This document shows, piece by piece, positions 41,601-54,897 of a DNA stretch of 64,000 nt. The notes under the pieces are model-generated. The model made no database searches. It was not told the DNA's origin and worked only from the letters and a program-made list of their open reading frames with translations. The position numbers and the translations under genes were made by a program. The stretch is from contig VXAA01001304.1 in NCBI GenBank assembly GCA_013399115.1, positions 179,298 through 243,297 of the forward strand. The letters are read 5' to 3'. Positions within the stretch are counted from its first letter, which is position 1; every line of letters starts with the position of its first letter. This stretch comes from Anseranas semipalmata. Lineage: Eukaryota; Chordata; Aves; Anseriformes; Anseranatidae.

Positions 41601-44600
41601 ATAGGCAATGTTATCTTGTACTCCAATCTGTGACAAGTATTATCATCTCAGATCTCTAACAACATCTCATGCAGTATTCAAGAGGGATAGCCAGGAATTT
41701 GAGATGGAATAGTACCCACAGCTCTTTCCAGGATTGCAATGGGTAATCTAAAAAGTCTGACTGATACCTTTGAGATCTTCTTTATCCTCATTGCTTCCAC
41801 TGTCCTGAGCAGTCTTGTCTGTTTGGAAGCGAGGGGAAGAAAACACAACCTTCAATGTGATGTTCATGTTGGTTCATATCTCTGTCCTCATTTAGCTGTG
41901 CACCATCGGTGCACACTTGGATCATTCAAGACTTCCAGTTTGGTTTCCTCTGATAGCAGTCTTGTTCACATGTGCCCCCAAACTCCTTTGTGAGCCAGAC
42001 AAATGTCATGTGGTGATGGCTGGAGTTCTATTTCACAGGCCAAACCAAAATGCCCATGTTAGGCAGCTCAGCTTCTTAGGTTCTCTATTGGTGCCTTCTT
42101 GTTTGATGTGGCAAACTTTTGACATTTAGCATCTCCCATGTTTAGGAGTAGGTTATTACGGTAGTCTACTTACAGTTTCAAGATAAAGCTATAGGTTGCT
42201 GCTGCTTCTGTTCCTGAGAGAAAGTCTTACATGCTTTGTGCACCTCAGTCACTTCTGCTACTTGCCGTTTACCTTTCCCATTCTGAGAGATGGGACATGA
42301 TGACAGTAGAATGGGGGAAGAAGGGCTGAATGAGTTCACAGGCATCAATAACTGGACATTTCAGACGGTAAAACTTAGCTTTACAGAAAAATGTAGAGTT
42401 CTGCTAGAAATAAGTAGACAGATGTACTTTCATGCCTGGTAGGTAGCTTCAGAATGCAGATGGTTCTGAAGGCATTTCACTATTCTTCAAGATAAGTGAA
42501 AATTATTACAATTTCTACCATAAAAAGTAATTTCTAAATAGAGATAGCTAAGGGAATCCTTGAGAGGGCACTCTGGTCATCTTTTAGGATTATAGGAAAT
42601 AGATTTGATATTTGTACTATGAGATTAAAATGGGATGTAGTGAAAGGATGATTGCATCATTTGCCTGTATTTTATAAAGCTTTCACTTACAGGTGTCAGC
42701 TGCTTTCTGAGATCATTATCTCTGTGTTACAGACATAAACTCAGCTGCACGGATGAGAGTAGGTACCAAAGAAACTTCTGCCAAGAAGTGGCAGAACTGT
42801 GCAGTAAATAAAAATCTTCTATCTGTAAGATGCAAGAAAGGATGTGAATTTCCTCTTGATGTCCCAGTTTCATGCTATCCCACTGTAAGCTGGGTTACAG
42901 AATCTATTTTAATGATCCACAAAGCATTAAGAACAGATACTCAACTCAGCGTTGAAGACAATTGTGGAGATGAGAAGCTTCACTGCAGTGATCATTGTCT
43001 TGACAATAACATTTGGGACACTCTTCTTCCTGTTTAGTGTTGACAGATGGTCTTTGGTATCAGAAGCAGCTGAGCATGAAGATCTGATGGGAAGGCTAGG
43101 AAGAGTCTTGTCCTTGTGGAAACGTTCTGTTCAGATATGATCATATCAGTCAGGGTCTATCATATAAGACCTCTTACTAGAAAGATCTTTACTTTTTCTT
43201 TCTACTTTGCTGCTTTTCTGTGTGATTTCTGTAGGACAAAGGTGACATTTGTGAAGCTGCAGTTAAAACAAAAGGAAGCCTTCTGCGTTCAGAGGTTTTC
43301 TTTGGTCACTTTCTGAAACTGCCCTGCCTTCCATCAGTCCCAAAATTAATTCTGATGCCAATATGTAAAATACAAAGCAGAAAGATTTTCTTTTCTTTTT
43401 TTTTTTTTTTTTTGCCATTTTTCCCTAGCAAGCGTTGCAGAAGGCTGAACTGGTTTTAAAAAATGCTGGTTTTCCTCACTGAAAAGGAGGAAAGTGTTCC
43501 CAGTTCACTTGGTGCTTAGAAACCCAGTAACTGGGCTTGTCAGTGCTAAAGTCTGGGCTTTTCCCTTAAACTAGAACCTTTCAACCAGGCATCTTTTACT
43601 CTCCCCTTAGTAATAAGGCTTCTTACCATACTACTTCTGCTTCAAATGTAGAAATAACGTAATGCTCATTCTAGAAGATGCTGGAATAGGATCTAGAGGG
43701 CTGTGATAATCACGTTCATTAATCACAACACATTTCGACTATACCTTCATGCATTTTATGGAAATAACCGCGTTGCACTGTGTGGTTGACATGTCTTTTC
43801 TAGGATTGTCCCAGAAATAACGTAATGATTTATTCTGACATCTTCATGAGTGTTAGGCTGAAACTCTACCATTTTGTTGATACCTGCCCCAAGAGAGTAT
43901 CCCAACATCTTTAGACAGAATAAGCTAATATCTAATATAGTATAAAAGACAATAGTTCCTTAAGATCAGCTGTCATACCAAGAGCAATTATTTGATTTTT
44001 TTATAAAGATCTGTTCTTCTATTATGTTTGATCAAGATGTTTCCAGAAACAGTCAGCTGAGCAGAAAAGCCTGAGAAATTCAGGTAATATTTCTTGAGTC
44101 CTTTGAAGGCTTATGTTGAATACTCTAAATTAAAGTATTTTAAGACACTTCTTGCAGCACAGTGGTTCTAGAAAAATGGCTCACAGTTTCACAGTCCTCT
44201 GTTCTACTATGTAAAGCAGCTGCTCTAAGACTTTACTTCATCAGTGTTACAGTGCTAGAATCTGAGCTTGCAGAGTCTCAAGATCTCCGGCTGCTTCTTG
44301 GGCAGAGAAAACAGTCATTTCTCCTTGGCCATATATTAACTACTTAAACCTCACTTAGAGTTTCTCTGAGCATCGTAGGATTAATGCCCAGCCCTCACCA
44401 CTTAGAAGCAGTATACTTAAGTTTATTGTTGTTTGCTAATCCCTCCATACTATTGAGTGGTTCCAAATTTTCATGCTGATGTGGAAAATCAAAGCATTTT
44501 TTCTTTGCCTTCTCCCTGTCTTCTCTCATCAGCCGAAAGACATTGTGCTGGTGTGGGAATACAGAAGAAATTAAATATGAGTAGATGTAAGCAAGGGCTC

Positions 44601-47576
44601 TGTATGTACATAAGATCTGATTCACAGCTGATACGCCAGTGTTGATTGCACTTGTACTGTTTATTCAAAGATTAGGAAAATGCTTGAAAAGCTTACCTGA
44701 CTGCACCATGTAATGCAATTACCCATGTACAAAGAAGGCACTGCAGAATTTTCAGGTATTGCCCCCATCTGCTAGGGAGAAACTGGTTGCAGACACCTGG
44801 AGAAGGAAAAATCAGAAAAGAAAATTGTAGAAAATGGCCTCAAGAAGACATTTCACATCTGAAAACATAATAACTCAGAGCAGACTCCCAGTTTAGCATC
44901 GCTGGGTGAAAAAGGCAGGGACTTGTAGTGTTTTTTCACTTGTTCTGAAAGGAGGAAGGTACACGAGGTAAGGAAAATGAACCTATCTGGGGGGATTTTT
45001 CTCCTTTCTGAGATGAAAAGGAGTAGGAAGAAATGGGTTTCCCTTGCAGAATAAATCAGTTAAAGGGAAATACAAAACATGAACAGTCTTCAGTCAGAAT
45101 TGCTAGGATGGCATAGAACCTAGATAAAAAAGTGTAAATGTCACGGATGCTTTTAACACAAAAATCCCATGATGTTTGTCTTTTTTACTGTTTCCTAAAG
45201 ATTTTTAAAGTATGTGTAGTTCAAAAATGAGGCTTGTATCAACATCATACTTTCTGTCCAGAGAAAAAACTTATTTAATATAGATACTTAAATCCTCACA
45301 AAAGAATTGACCTCAACTATCTCAGTTAATGAGTTTAAATGTACAATTTGGAAAGTAGTTTGATTCTGGTGCTGCAGATTCCTTTGAAAAGGTTTCCTGT
45401 GAGCAGGTGATGGCTTTGAATTAATACAGCTCTGTAAATTGCAATTTAATGTATAGTACTAGATTTTTGTGTAATTCAAAGTTGGTCTTTCGTCTTGGCT
45501 GTTAAATGCCACAGTCTATTCAGACGGTGATTTTTTTATTATTATTATCTTTTTATTTTTTTTTTAACCAGAACTCCTTACAGCCATCTGTATGTACCCT
45601 TTTCTTTGGGTCGTAGTCTCTCGGTTGCATTCTCTGAAGTTTTGCATTTGTTTAACATACAGTCATACAGTCAGCTGAATTGAGAGTGTCAGTGTTGTTA
45701 TAGAGCACTAAGGAAAGCAGTCAAAGTAGAAAGTATTGAATTTCATTGGGCAACTTTACTTCCCATTATTTCTACTTTTTTTACACAGATTATTAATTTT
45801 GAAGGGTCTGTCCATTAATATAGATAGGTCATTATATCCCTTTAGTGTAAGTAAGAGATTTTTCCTTTCAGATTTTATTTGTTTTGCAGTTTACATACTG
45901 TAAAATGAGTCATTTTTTTGTTTAATAGATACTTAGGTCTGTGAAATGAAACCCCGCAAAAGTCATTCTGACAGCATTGACAGATAAGGGGATAGGGCTC
46001 AGCTGCTATAGACTTCTAAACTTGACAGTTTTAAAATAAATAATTATGTACCATGTGGAAGGGGAGTGACTGTCAATTTTAAGTTGGTTGTTGGAATAAA
46101 TACTGTTCTATCACTGGCTGCTGCAGGGCAAAATCATGTTATTTCTTAGGCTTCAAACTTCGACCTTGTTATTCCAGTCTGCATCTCATGGGCTGAGAAA
46201 CCACAGATAACATTTATGTTGGAAAAAAAGATACTTTTGTGTGGGTTTTCATAGTGCATTCTTGTTAACTTTTTGTTCAGGAAGCTTTATATTGACAATT
46301 AAAATATACTCATCCACGCTTTTTGGATATGTATTTGCATACACCAGGGCTTTGCTATATCTGGCATGGATTATTCTGTGGAATTGAAAACGTGTTAGTT
46401 TAAAAAAATCTATATTGTAATTTTGTTCATTTTAGAAGAGATTGTGACTTAAGTGTTATTTGTATTATAACAAATGTTTTATCTGCTAGTTCGTGTTAAT
46501 GCTGTAAGTTGCCTTTTCTCTCTGTTTTTTATTTTGTTAGCAATCAATCAAATTTTGGAACTATTTTGTCAATATTTGCAATTACTTGTTAGTGATTATA
46601 TTTTATAAGGATTTCCTTCTCACTCAGCGGGTAAAGATTTGGTGGCATCAGTTTGTGGAGTATTTATTTTCGAATTATCATCAGCCCTGGGTCTGCTTGC
46701 GGTTAGAAAGAAAAGGAAAGAAAACCAGAGACTTGCTTTTGATGTCCTGTGGACAAATCTAATAGACTTCTGTTACATATTGCCCGATCCATCGATTATG
46801 TGAAAGACTATACATAGCTACACTTCTGTGAAATATGAAAACATGACGGAAAAGTAGCATGTAAAAAGGCTTGTCATCCAGTTTCCATTCAGTGGTCTTA
46901 ATATAAATAGCAATGTTGCTATGAAATGGAAGACTCTCTTAGTCCATGGTTATAGTATTCATTCAGATTTTTGAATACTAATGACAGCAGGTTTCTGCTT
47001 TTAACTTTGAAATTTTGATTGCCATTTCTTGTCTACTTGTTAAAATGACAGCCTTTGCATATGTGCACATCTGTCTTGTTTTGAAGACAGTGAGCCTTAC
47101 AAACATACAGGGAGTGTATAACTCTTGCTTATCCTTTATTGTGTTTTTTATCTGTGAATTCAAAGATGCAAAGGAAAAATACTAGACAGTAGTAGGCAAT
47201 GATGGTAAAGGAATTGGGTTCAATATGTACACCTGCTACTCTTCTTTCATTGGCACTCTTAAGATCTTCAATCTTCTGAAATATAGGTATAATTATAAAA
47301 TTCCCATTTCCACCTTTACCACTGTGGACCAGGGTCTCAGTGATGAAAAATAAACCTAACTGGTTGTAAATATGGTTTATTTTCCCTTCTCATTAGTGAA
47401 CAAACAGGACCTCAGCTGTCATTGTCACATGGATGCTTAGTTTTCTTAGCTTAGGACGTCTGCATCCTTCAGTCTTTCTTCCCTTCACAGGCAGAATGTA
47501 TGATGGTAAGAACTGCTTCTTAAAATGTAACCGCTTTATTTCTTGTTCTCCTTCCTGCTTCCCTCCTCCTGCACAG
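32678..47576 (+). other. KHDRBS3 intron between the two tyrosine-rich exons
   Basis: An intron of 14,899 bases, GTAAGT to GCACAG. I recognise no LINE, LTR or RNA gene in it. It has short A or T runs (33471-33488, 36237-36250, 43396-43413) and one 20-base tandem duplication. All open frames in it are under 110 codons and resemble no known protein. Confidence 0.85.
40911..40950 (+). repeat. 20-base tandem duplication
   Basis: GAAGAAATAACTGGGCACTG is followed directly by a second copy with two changes. It looks like a small local duplication. Confidence 0.9.
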
Positions 47577-47635
47577 TGGAGCAGATTACTATGACTATGG
47601 CCATGGACTGAGTGAAGAAACATACGACTCTTACG
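47577..47635 (+). CDS. KHDRBS3: KHDRBS3 coding exon, YYDYGHG segment
   Basis: A 59-base exon with a strong acceptor (about 30 bases of C/T, then GCACAG) and a GTGAGT donor. Joined to its neighbours it reads [21 protein letters not shown], the most recognisable C-terminal motif of KHDRBS3; the KHDRBS2 equivalent reads differently after the GHG. It adds five tyrosines to the tyrosine-rich region. It ends with one base of a Gly codon, so any downstream terminal exon must enter with two bases. Both the standard last exon (50902) and the candidate alternative one (54898) satisfy this. Confidence 0.95.
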
Positions 47636-50600
47636 GTGAGTAGCTTTGAGCTGAATGACTACAGTAGTAAAGTCTTCTGGAAAAAAATAATATAATCAAA
47701 GAAGAAGAATTTCCATAAGGCAAACTTCAGTTTTGCAGCAGATAACAGCTGGTCAGGGATTCCTGCACTGTCACAGAGCTCCACACACGGTTATTGAGAA
47801 AAATACTTCAGGAGGCTTCTGTGGTGTGTTAGCTAACATAGACATGTGAAACTAAAATCAAATAAAAAACTAAAAGAGAAAAATCTAAGTCGTACTGCAA
47901 GTATCCTTTGCATGTCATATTCAATGAGATTTAAGGAAAAAAATCGGGATGTTAGGGTGAACTTCTGTACTGAATCAGGGCCTAATTGACTGTGTTTTAG
48001 ACTTGTATGGCCTTCCTGTATTCTTGTCATGCATCAGTCCTGTGAAATCAAGCAGGGAGTCATTATGTAAAGGTTGTGAAAGTACTTTAGGTGGCTAATA
48101 GACACGAGGGCAGTGGGTTACTCATATGGAGACAAAACAATGCGTAATGAAGCAAAAACCATATGCCAGTGGTAAAGATTACATTTTTTGAGCTAGAAGT
48201 GCAGTAGTGACAGGTTTAATTAAAGAAATCTGTTATGGATTAGAAGCATAAAGCATGTTAAAAGGCACCTTTGCTTAAGGGATAAATGTTAAATCTCTGG
48301 CTAGAGATCAGAGAAATAAAATCTAGATCACTCAAATATCAAACATTTGAGGATTGCTAGTACATAGTGTAAGAGTTGTGACTCTGGGTAGTGGATGTTA
48401 CAGTGATTTTAGAACTCAGCTGAAACTATTCTGTGATGTATTTCTTGGACTACATTTTGAAGTGTTTCCTGCTGAAAACAAAAACGACCTCGGCTAAGAT
48501 GTTTGTCTTGATAAATGCACCTAATATGGAAGTTTGCTGAATGTCATCTGCTTAAACTAGTTCATTTTGCTTAAGGGAAAAGTCCATTTATCAAAAGAAG
48601 AGGTCATTTGAAATTCCTCTATCCCCCAGCACTTTCAGTTGGTCTTGATAGATATATAAGTGAAATCTTTATTTCAGTATTAAAATAAACACTTTGCCAA
48701 TATAAGCATGATATTTCTAAGAGTATTTCATGAATGCAAAATTGATGGGGGAAAAATGTGCTAAACTGCTTAATATAGATAGAGTTGATGGGGTGGGGGG
48801 GAATATGGATTGCAGTATATAAGGCTGAAAATATGGATTTTTTTCTTTTCTTTTCTTTTTTTTTGCATTTAGAATTGGTTTTCTAAGCACTGCCACTCAG
48901 AATATTAAGTGATACATTTACTCCTGTTGAGAGGAAGACTGTAAATACCATGAATGATTTGAGGTTACAGCCAGTGAAGCCTTAGTGGCTACAAGTTAGA
49001 TGCTTTATTTCTTAACTAGCTCACCCTCAAGTACATCCTTAAATGTAGAATTAGGTACTAATAATCATCCTTACATTATGTAAAGAACATTAGTTACCTC
49101 ATAATAAAATCCATAAGGCAACACACTGAGCAGATACTGCCTAGTGCTGACCAGGAGGAAGCAGTGTCCCAGGAAGTATCTGTGCTTCTCATCCTCTGAA
49201 AAGCTCAAGTGCCAAGTCCAGAGGATATGGAAAGAATATCAGGCTTTTTAGAATTCTGAGCCCCCGATGGCACCAAAAGGAGAACAGATTAAAAGTAATG
49301 TGACTCTTTACCCTACTGATTTAGCCAGGTGCTTGAAAAGGAGCAAGTAGTCCCCTCAAACTGTTCTTGCTACTAAACCAAGGCTGCTTTTTATATTTAA
49401 ACCATTCTTTGCAGCAGTACTTTAAGGCTAGGACATTCTTTAATTCTTATCCTTCAGCCAGCTGCCTTTACTGTCTGGCCAGGGCTCTTTTCCATAATGC
49501 GAGAGTTGCTTTCCTTGTAATGAAGAAGCCCATGAGGTTGCTTCTCATGCACGTTATTCTGTTACCAGATGGCTGGGGAACATGCCTACGGTAAAGTTTA
49601 ATTCTTCCAGCCTTACAGTGAAATTTGAACTTGTGCCTCTTACCTACTAGGCAAATGTTCCATCCACCTCAGTGTGATATGTAACCTAGGTTCCCCTAAG
49701 CTGTTTTTAAAATAAAGTAGCTAGGATGAAGCTATTATGAAGAGATGATGAAACCAGACCACTGAATTTATGGGATTCCTGCCACCTAATTTCAGATATC
49801 TATCATCTGAGGAAGTTACCTTACCATTCAAAGAAAGGCAGGGGATTCCTTGATTGTTGACTCTGATATTTTTTTTCTGTTGACTAGAACAACAGATAGC
49901 GATGCCTGCATTTTAGATTACCATATCTAGTCATTTGGATTCCACAATTAGTTTCTGGATTGCACTGGGTTCACTTGTACACCTGTCTGCTTAGGGCAGA
50001 GCAATTCTCCAAAAACAGATTTGGAAGCACATACGCTCTTTTCAGGTGTGTGGTTGCTTTGGGGATTTTTTTTTTTTCTCTCAGGGGTAAATGGCAGTCT
50101 GATTTGGGTTTATGTGATTAAAGCATACCTAAGTCCTTTTTTGTTATACTCTGCATTTGATCCTGAATCTTCCCTTTTGTTGTGAATGCCTGGAAGAGTA
50201 GGTCTGATTCTCATTTATTAAGACAATATGTTGCTACTTTTTGTTGATATTTATTACCATTAAAATACCATATGATTTCGAAGCACACATAAATAAAGCA
50301 CACATTTTTCACAAATTTCTTTTATTGTCAAAATTCAAACAAGCAGTGTCCCTTTTTAATTTTTTTATAATCTATTTTCCTGTTTCTTGCATGTTAGAGT
50401 AAGTGTGTGTTTAAGGGAAGTCCAGTGTTGCCTTTAAATTGTTAGAAGCCACGGATGTTTGTAGTGAAACTTGAGGCTTTTCACTATTAGGCTGCAGATT
50501 TGAATTAAACCTGAATTGGTACTGATCCAAAGAAATTTAGTTCTGAGGGTTGCTTATAGGTAACTCACATCCTCTATTCATTTCATCCTAGCATAATTAT

Positions 50601-50901
50601 TTCTTAGTCTGTTACTATAGCTGGCATTTCTGTATATTGAGAAAGTAGACTCAGCTGAATGCCAGAGTCTTCAATAGTTTCACTATAAGTCAGCACTCCA
50701 TGCTGTTACACACTGAAAAGCCATCATGGGGTAGCTCGTGTTGATGTGTTGCACCCACATTTTGTGGTTCAAGTGTTAAATTTCAGTTTGTAAAACTTGG
50801 TTTCAGTAAATAGTGTTGCCATTTAATTACAAATTAAAAAAAAAAAAGTACAGCATCTGAGAATATTGAAAGGGTTCTAACTGTATTTTCCCTTCTTGTA
50901 G
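47636..50901 (+). other. Last KHDRBS3 intron
   Basis: An intron of 3,266 bases, GTGAGT to TTGTAG, AT-rich and without recognised repeats. If the candidate distal exon is used, this intron extends to 54897 and skips the standard last exon. Confidence 0.85.
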
Positions 50902-50993
50902 GGCAAGAAGAATGGACCAACTCAAGACACAAGGCACCTTCTGCACGGACGACAAAAGGAGTCTACAGAGACCAGCCATATGCGAGATACTGA
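50902..50993 (+). CDS. KHDRBS3: KHDRBS3 terminal coding exon with stop
   Basis: Last coding portion: two bases completing Gly, 29 codons and TGA at 50991-50993. The acceptor is good (ATTTTCCCTTCTTGTAG). The peptide starts [20 protein letters not shown] and ends [10 protein letters not shown]. In Sam68 the equivalent basic C-terminal tail is the nuclear localisation signal, so this exon probably directs the protein to the nucleus. Human KHDRBS3 and, as far as I recall, its two paralogues end in YGRY; here the codon is GCG, giving YARY. That is either lineage-specific or a sequencing or assembly error. The exon continues into the 3' UTR. Confidence 0.95.
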
Positions 50994-51510
50994 TTGTACT
51001 GTCTGATGTTGTGAAATATCCAATCTCCACCAGTCCTGTATACTGTTCAAAGTAATTTTTTCTATGAACAATCCCTTTTTATTAAATCAAAGCGCTTAAA
51101 AATTTGAATGGATGGACTGAACTTAAAATATTTTGTTGAAAGAACAACCTGGACAGAAAGATATGTAAAACAAGGAACTTTGTTATTTCCAAACTGTATT
51201 TGAAAAATAGGTGATCAAAAAAATAACCTTTGATTAACTAGTGTTAAACTAGGTTTACTAAATATGTTAGTCCATTCTTTTAACATAAGCGTAACCTTTT
51301 ATTTTAAAGGTTTTCAAGAATTTAGTTTTTAGTTTTTATTTTCAGCCATTTGCTAGTTTTTCTCTTTGCAAACATGCGTAAAAAGGGAAGCAAATTACAA
51401 ATGCAAATAATGTGGTATTTTGTAACACAAGTCTTGAAATGTTCTGTAGTGTTAAGCAAAGTTTTACCCTTGCTTGATACTAAATAAACTTTTGAAAGAA
51501 AATCAGTGTG
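50994..51510 (+). other. KHDRBS3: KHDRBS3 3' untranslated region
   Basis: AT-rich sequence directly after the stop codon, without open frames of note. It runs to a canonical AATAAA at 51483-51488, with a GTGTGTGTG element about 18 bases further on. The 3' end is set from that signal and is approximate. The region contains many UAAA/UUAA words, such as those KHDRBS proteins bind, but this is expected from its base composition. Confidence 0.75.
51483..51488 (+). terminator. Polyadenylation signal AATAAA (main KHDRBS3 3' end)
   Basis: Canonical AATAAA about 490 bases after the stop codon, followed within 20 bases by a GT-rich run (GTGTGTGTGAG at 51506-51516), as expected of a vertebrate cleavage site. 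Confidence 0.75.
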
Positions 51511-53053
51511 TGTGAGATTAATTTTATGCTTTATCTTATAATAAAACTTCATAAATAGTAGTAAACAGGGAGAAATCCGTTTAACAGTGATCAGCATAAA
51601 AGGCTCATATTAAACATTGCACAACTTTTTAAAAATGGTATAAAACCTAAATGTACGTTTATATACTCACAGTAGATATAAATGCTGTTTAAAGTATCCA
51701 AATGGTATGGATCTGCTTGAGTGCCACATTAAATCAAAATATTTTTGTAAAAACTGGTTTAAAATAGCTAATGAATTTTCTGAAAAAGATGTGACTAGTT
51801 TTCATCTTGTTGAGCATTTTTTCACTAGTGCAACTTTGGAATTTTTATGAGAATTTTGGTACGTTAATGACCACCTCGCTCCGTGCTGGAAGCAATAAAC
51901 ACAAAGCTTTTAAAGACTTTCTGACTTGACTAATTGAGGTCGCTTTCGTCAGAGGCAGAGGATGTGTAACCCTTAAAACGGTCTTCATTTGCAAAGGTAA
52001 ATAAATCAAATAAGATTTTAATCTCACTAATTTATCTTAGTATAACCAATAAAAACAGGGAGACTACAACTTAGAAAATTTCATTTCAGAATGTAGGAAA
52101 GGCTTTAAGAACACCTAAATTCTCATTTTAAAACGTTTAATTTGTGTTAGTAATCTAAAATCCTCAGCTTAGCTAGTTAAATTTGGACAAACTATTCCCT
52201 TTTAAACAACTGTAAAACCTCATAACCGATAGTTTGTAATATATTATTTTTCCACAAATTCTAGTAACTTAAACATTACAAATGTTATCTAAAGCTTTTT
52301 GTTAATCATTGTTTCTATTAATTATAGCTCGATTTACATTGTTTTCTTTATTTTTTATTTGAAAGTCTTTCAAATTTAGTAAAAATATTTTTTTTTCTCT
52401 TGTCAGGAAACCTAACTCTTTGGACAACCAAGAGAACAAAAACCTTAATCTTCTGATGCTTTGGTAGGTATCTTTACTCATCTGTGAAATTATTAGATAA
52501 ATAATGGAGCTTTTGATCAGGTCCTTAATTTTTTATACACAGGGCTTTAATTACATAATGCTTACAGGTACTGAACTAGAGCGCAGTCAAAATCACTGTT
52601 TAGTTTCAATTCCTCTGGGAAAAGCCATAATTTTAAATTGTCATTAAACAGGACATTAAACTGTGCTCGTGTGCAGACAGTGTCCTCTGGCTGTTTGCTT
52701 ATTATAACTGTATCTGAGACTGGAAATTAAAAGGTATACCTAGCTTGGACAGCATTTCAGCCAATTAAGTATTTCATCACATAGAGGAAGGTGAAAGAAA
52801 ATGAATGTAATTTTATGCTAGTAGTGTTCAAATGGGAACTTAAAACTCTGATCTGGTCAGCAGACATGTCTAAAATGATTTTACAAAGCTGAATAAAGCA
52901 TGTTGTAGAATGATTTTTTTGAAGCAAGCATTTCTGCATGAGAAGCAAACTGGATTTTGGCACAAATGGAGGACAAGTCCATTGTGAAACATCAGCTTTA
53001 GAATAGCTAGCTTTACTGTTTCTGATGAACTCAATACATAAAAATTTAGTGGG

Positions 53054-53137
53054 AGACTTGGCAGTGCTAGGTAAACAGTTGGACTTGTTGATCTCTAGAG
53101 GTCTTTTCCAACCTAAATGATTCTATGATTCTATGAA
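53054..53137 (+). mobile_element. Short CR1 3'-end fragment
   Basis: GGACTTGTTGATCTCTAGAG, then GTCTTTTCCAACCTAAATGA, ending in two ATTCTATG units. This is the classic CR1 3' terminus, heavily 5'-truncated to about 85 bases, and it keeps an intact tail. Confidence 0.92.
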
Positions 53138-54502
53138 ATAATTTAACTGTACTTTGTACAGATTTTTACTTTGTTTTCTACTTGGAATGGTAATTCTTCC
53201 TGCTAACCTCATGATCTCAGTGTGTGTCGTGGGCATGACTTGGAGCTCTATACTTTGCAATATTGCATACATTGTACTGCTTGCCCACAGCACAGTTAAT
53301 AAAGGAGTCTGCTGTCACAGGCTAAAGGATTTTTTGTACATATAAAATGGCTTTAGAACAATTTTGAGACTACTGTAAAGATTTAAAGCAAAGGACCTTA
53401 TAAAGGTTAGGAGAGCTCGGAGAAGATTTCTGCCCTCTGGGGCTCGAAGGGCAGAGATTCAATAACTGTGAGTAAGGATAGCTGCTAGAGGTGCTACAGC
53501 AAAACTGAGTATATATAAATATCTCTTTAAAATACATACAGTGAAATTGGTCAAATCTTTATTTCAATTGACATCTTCAAAAGCACATAATATTATAAGT
53601 TACATAAATCATTAGGTTTTCATTGGCAAATATTAAGTTTTATATTTACCATATACAGCGAAACTGGATAGCTTAAAACTAAAATATCTAGTAGCAGGGA
53701 TGGCTAGTAGATGAATGAGTGAATCAGAAGTGAATTCAACCTTCTGGAATATTTGTCCAACTCATATTTTTTGATGCCATCTTTCCTTGGTGCCTTCTAT
53801 ATGGAGGATGGATGGATCAGCAGAGTTATGTGCAATTTCTCTGTTGGGGGGAAGTGGCGAGGATTCGATGTCCCTGTCAAATAATGCAGAAGATGTTTGC
53901 AACCGTTGTTGTTTGATAGGATGTGATGTGACTGGATGTTGCAGGTCACAAGTAAATTAAAAGAAAATCCCTCTCATGACTAAGTGCACACCCATCCTAT
54001 GGTCAGAAATGTTGGCTTTGGTCATGTGCCAGGTCTGCATCTGATAGAAGACCGAGTAATCCCTGGCCATATAGTGTTCCCACTGAGTAGCTGTGGCCCA
54101 CCTTGACAGAAAAGTTAACCATCTGAGTCCTGTTTTATTTGCTCCCTTAATGAGATGCAAGATCTAAACTTGGTAAATTTAAGAAAAAAAGTCTGCATAT
54201 ATATTGAACATAATAGTGGTATGAATTTTAAATCCAGTTAGTCTTCCTTCTTCAGTGCTTCACATTGATATGTTTTATTTCTCCTAAGAAAAATTCTTTA
54301 CATCACTTAAAACAGCTGAGTCTTGATATGCATAGAAACTGCAAATGTGCAGTACAAAACTTGATAGTTCCTGAGATAACATGCACTAGCATTGTGTTCA
54401 GCTACTGCATTGCTGTTTTTTCTTTCTTTGGACTAACCCATGAAATGAAATTTGTTAGGTTTTGAACAGAGGGAAAAATAATCTAAAAAAGGTGCCTAAA
54501 TC

Positions 54503-54570
54503 AGAGAGAGAAGGAGGGAGAGAGGGAGGGAGGGAGGCACAGGAGAGAGGGAGAGAGAAAGAGAGAAGAC
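54503..54570 (+). repeat. GA/GGGA-rich simple repeat
   Basis: A purine-only tract of GAGAGA and GGGAGGGAGG units, broken once by CAC. It lies about 330 bases before the candidate distal acceptor. Confidence 0.9.
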
Positions 54571-54897
54571 AGCCTTTCTTTTATTGTGGCAAACTTTAAT
54601 CTAGCAACATTTATCCATTCTAGTAGAATTTTATATTCTTACACTGGTCAATTCCTGTGTTACTGGTCAAGTAATATGGTTATAATCACATCATTAATTT
54701 GCCTTTATTGAAGCTTTTATCACACTTGCATTGAATTCCGATGAAAGCAGTTTCTGCAATGGTTTCAATAAATCTACATACATTTATTGTATACATTATT
54801 GCCTGATCCAACTGCTTGTAATCTGACAGTCTTCAGAGAATTAGTAGTAGCTGGTCTCAGGATGTATACAAATAAATTCTGTTTTGCTCTTTTTCAG

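Larger units (their letters stand above)
51511..54897 (+). other. Downstream flank, no gene recognised
   Basis: AT-rich sequence after the main poly(A) site. It contains a CR1 3' end (53054-53137) and a GA-rich tract (54503-54570). No coding similarity is seen. Confidence 0.6.

Noticed and set aside
41898..41914. Palindrome GTGCACC-ATC-GGTGCAC
   Set aside because: A 7-base perfect stem is short and isolated; no RNA gene or binding-site context was found, and one is expected by chance in 64 kb.
47393..47623. 76-codon minus-strand frame across an exon
   Set aside because: It is a shadow of the plus-strand coding exon at 47577-47635 and its pyrimidine tract.
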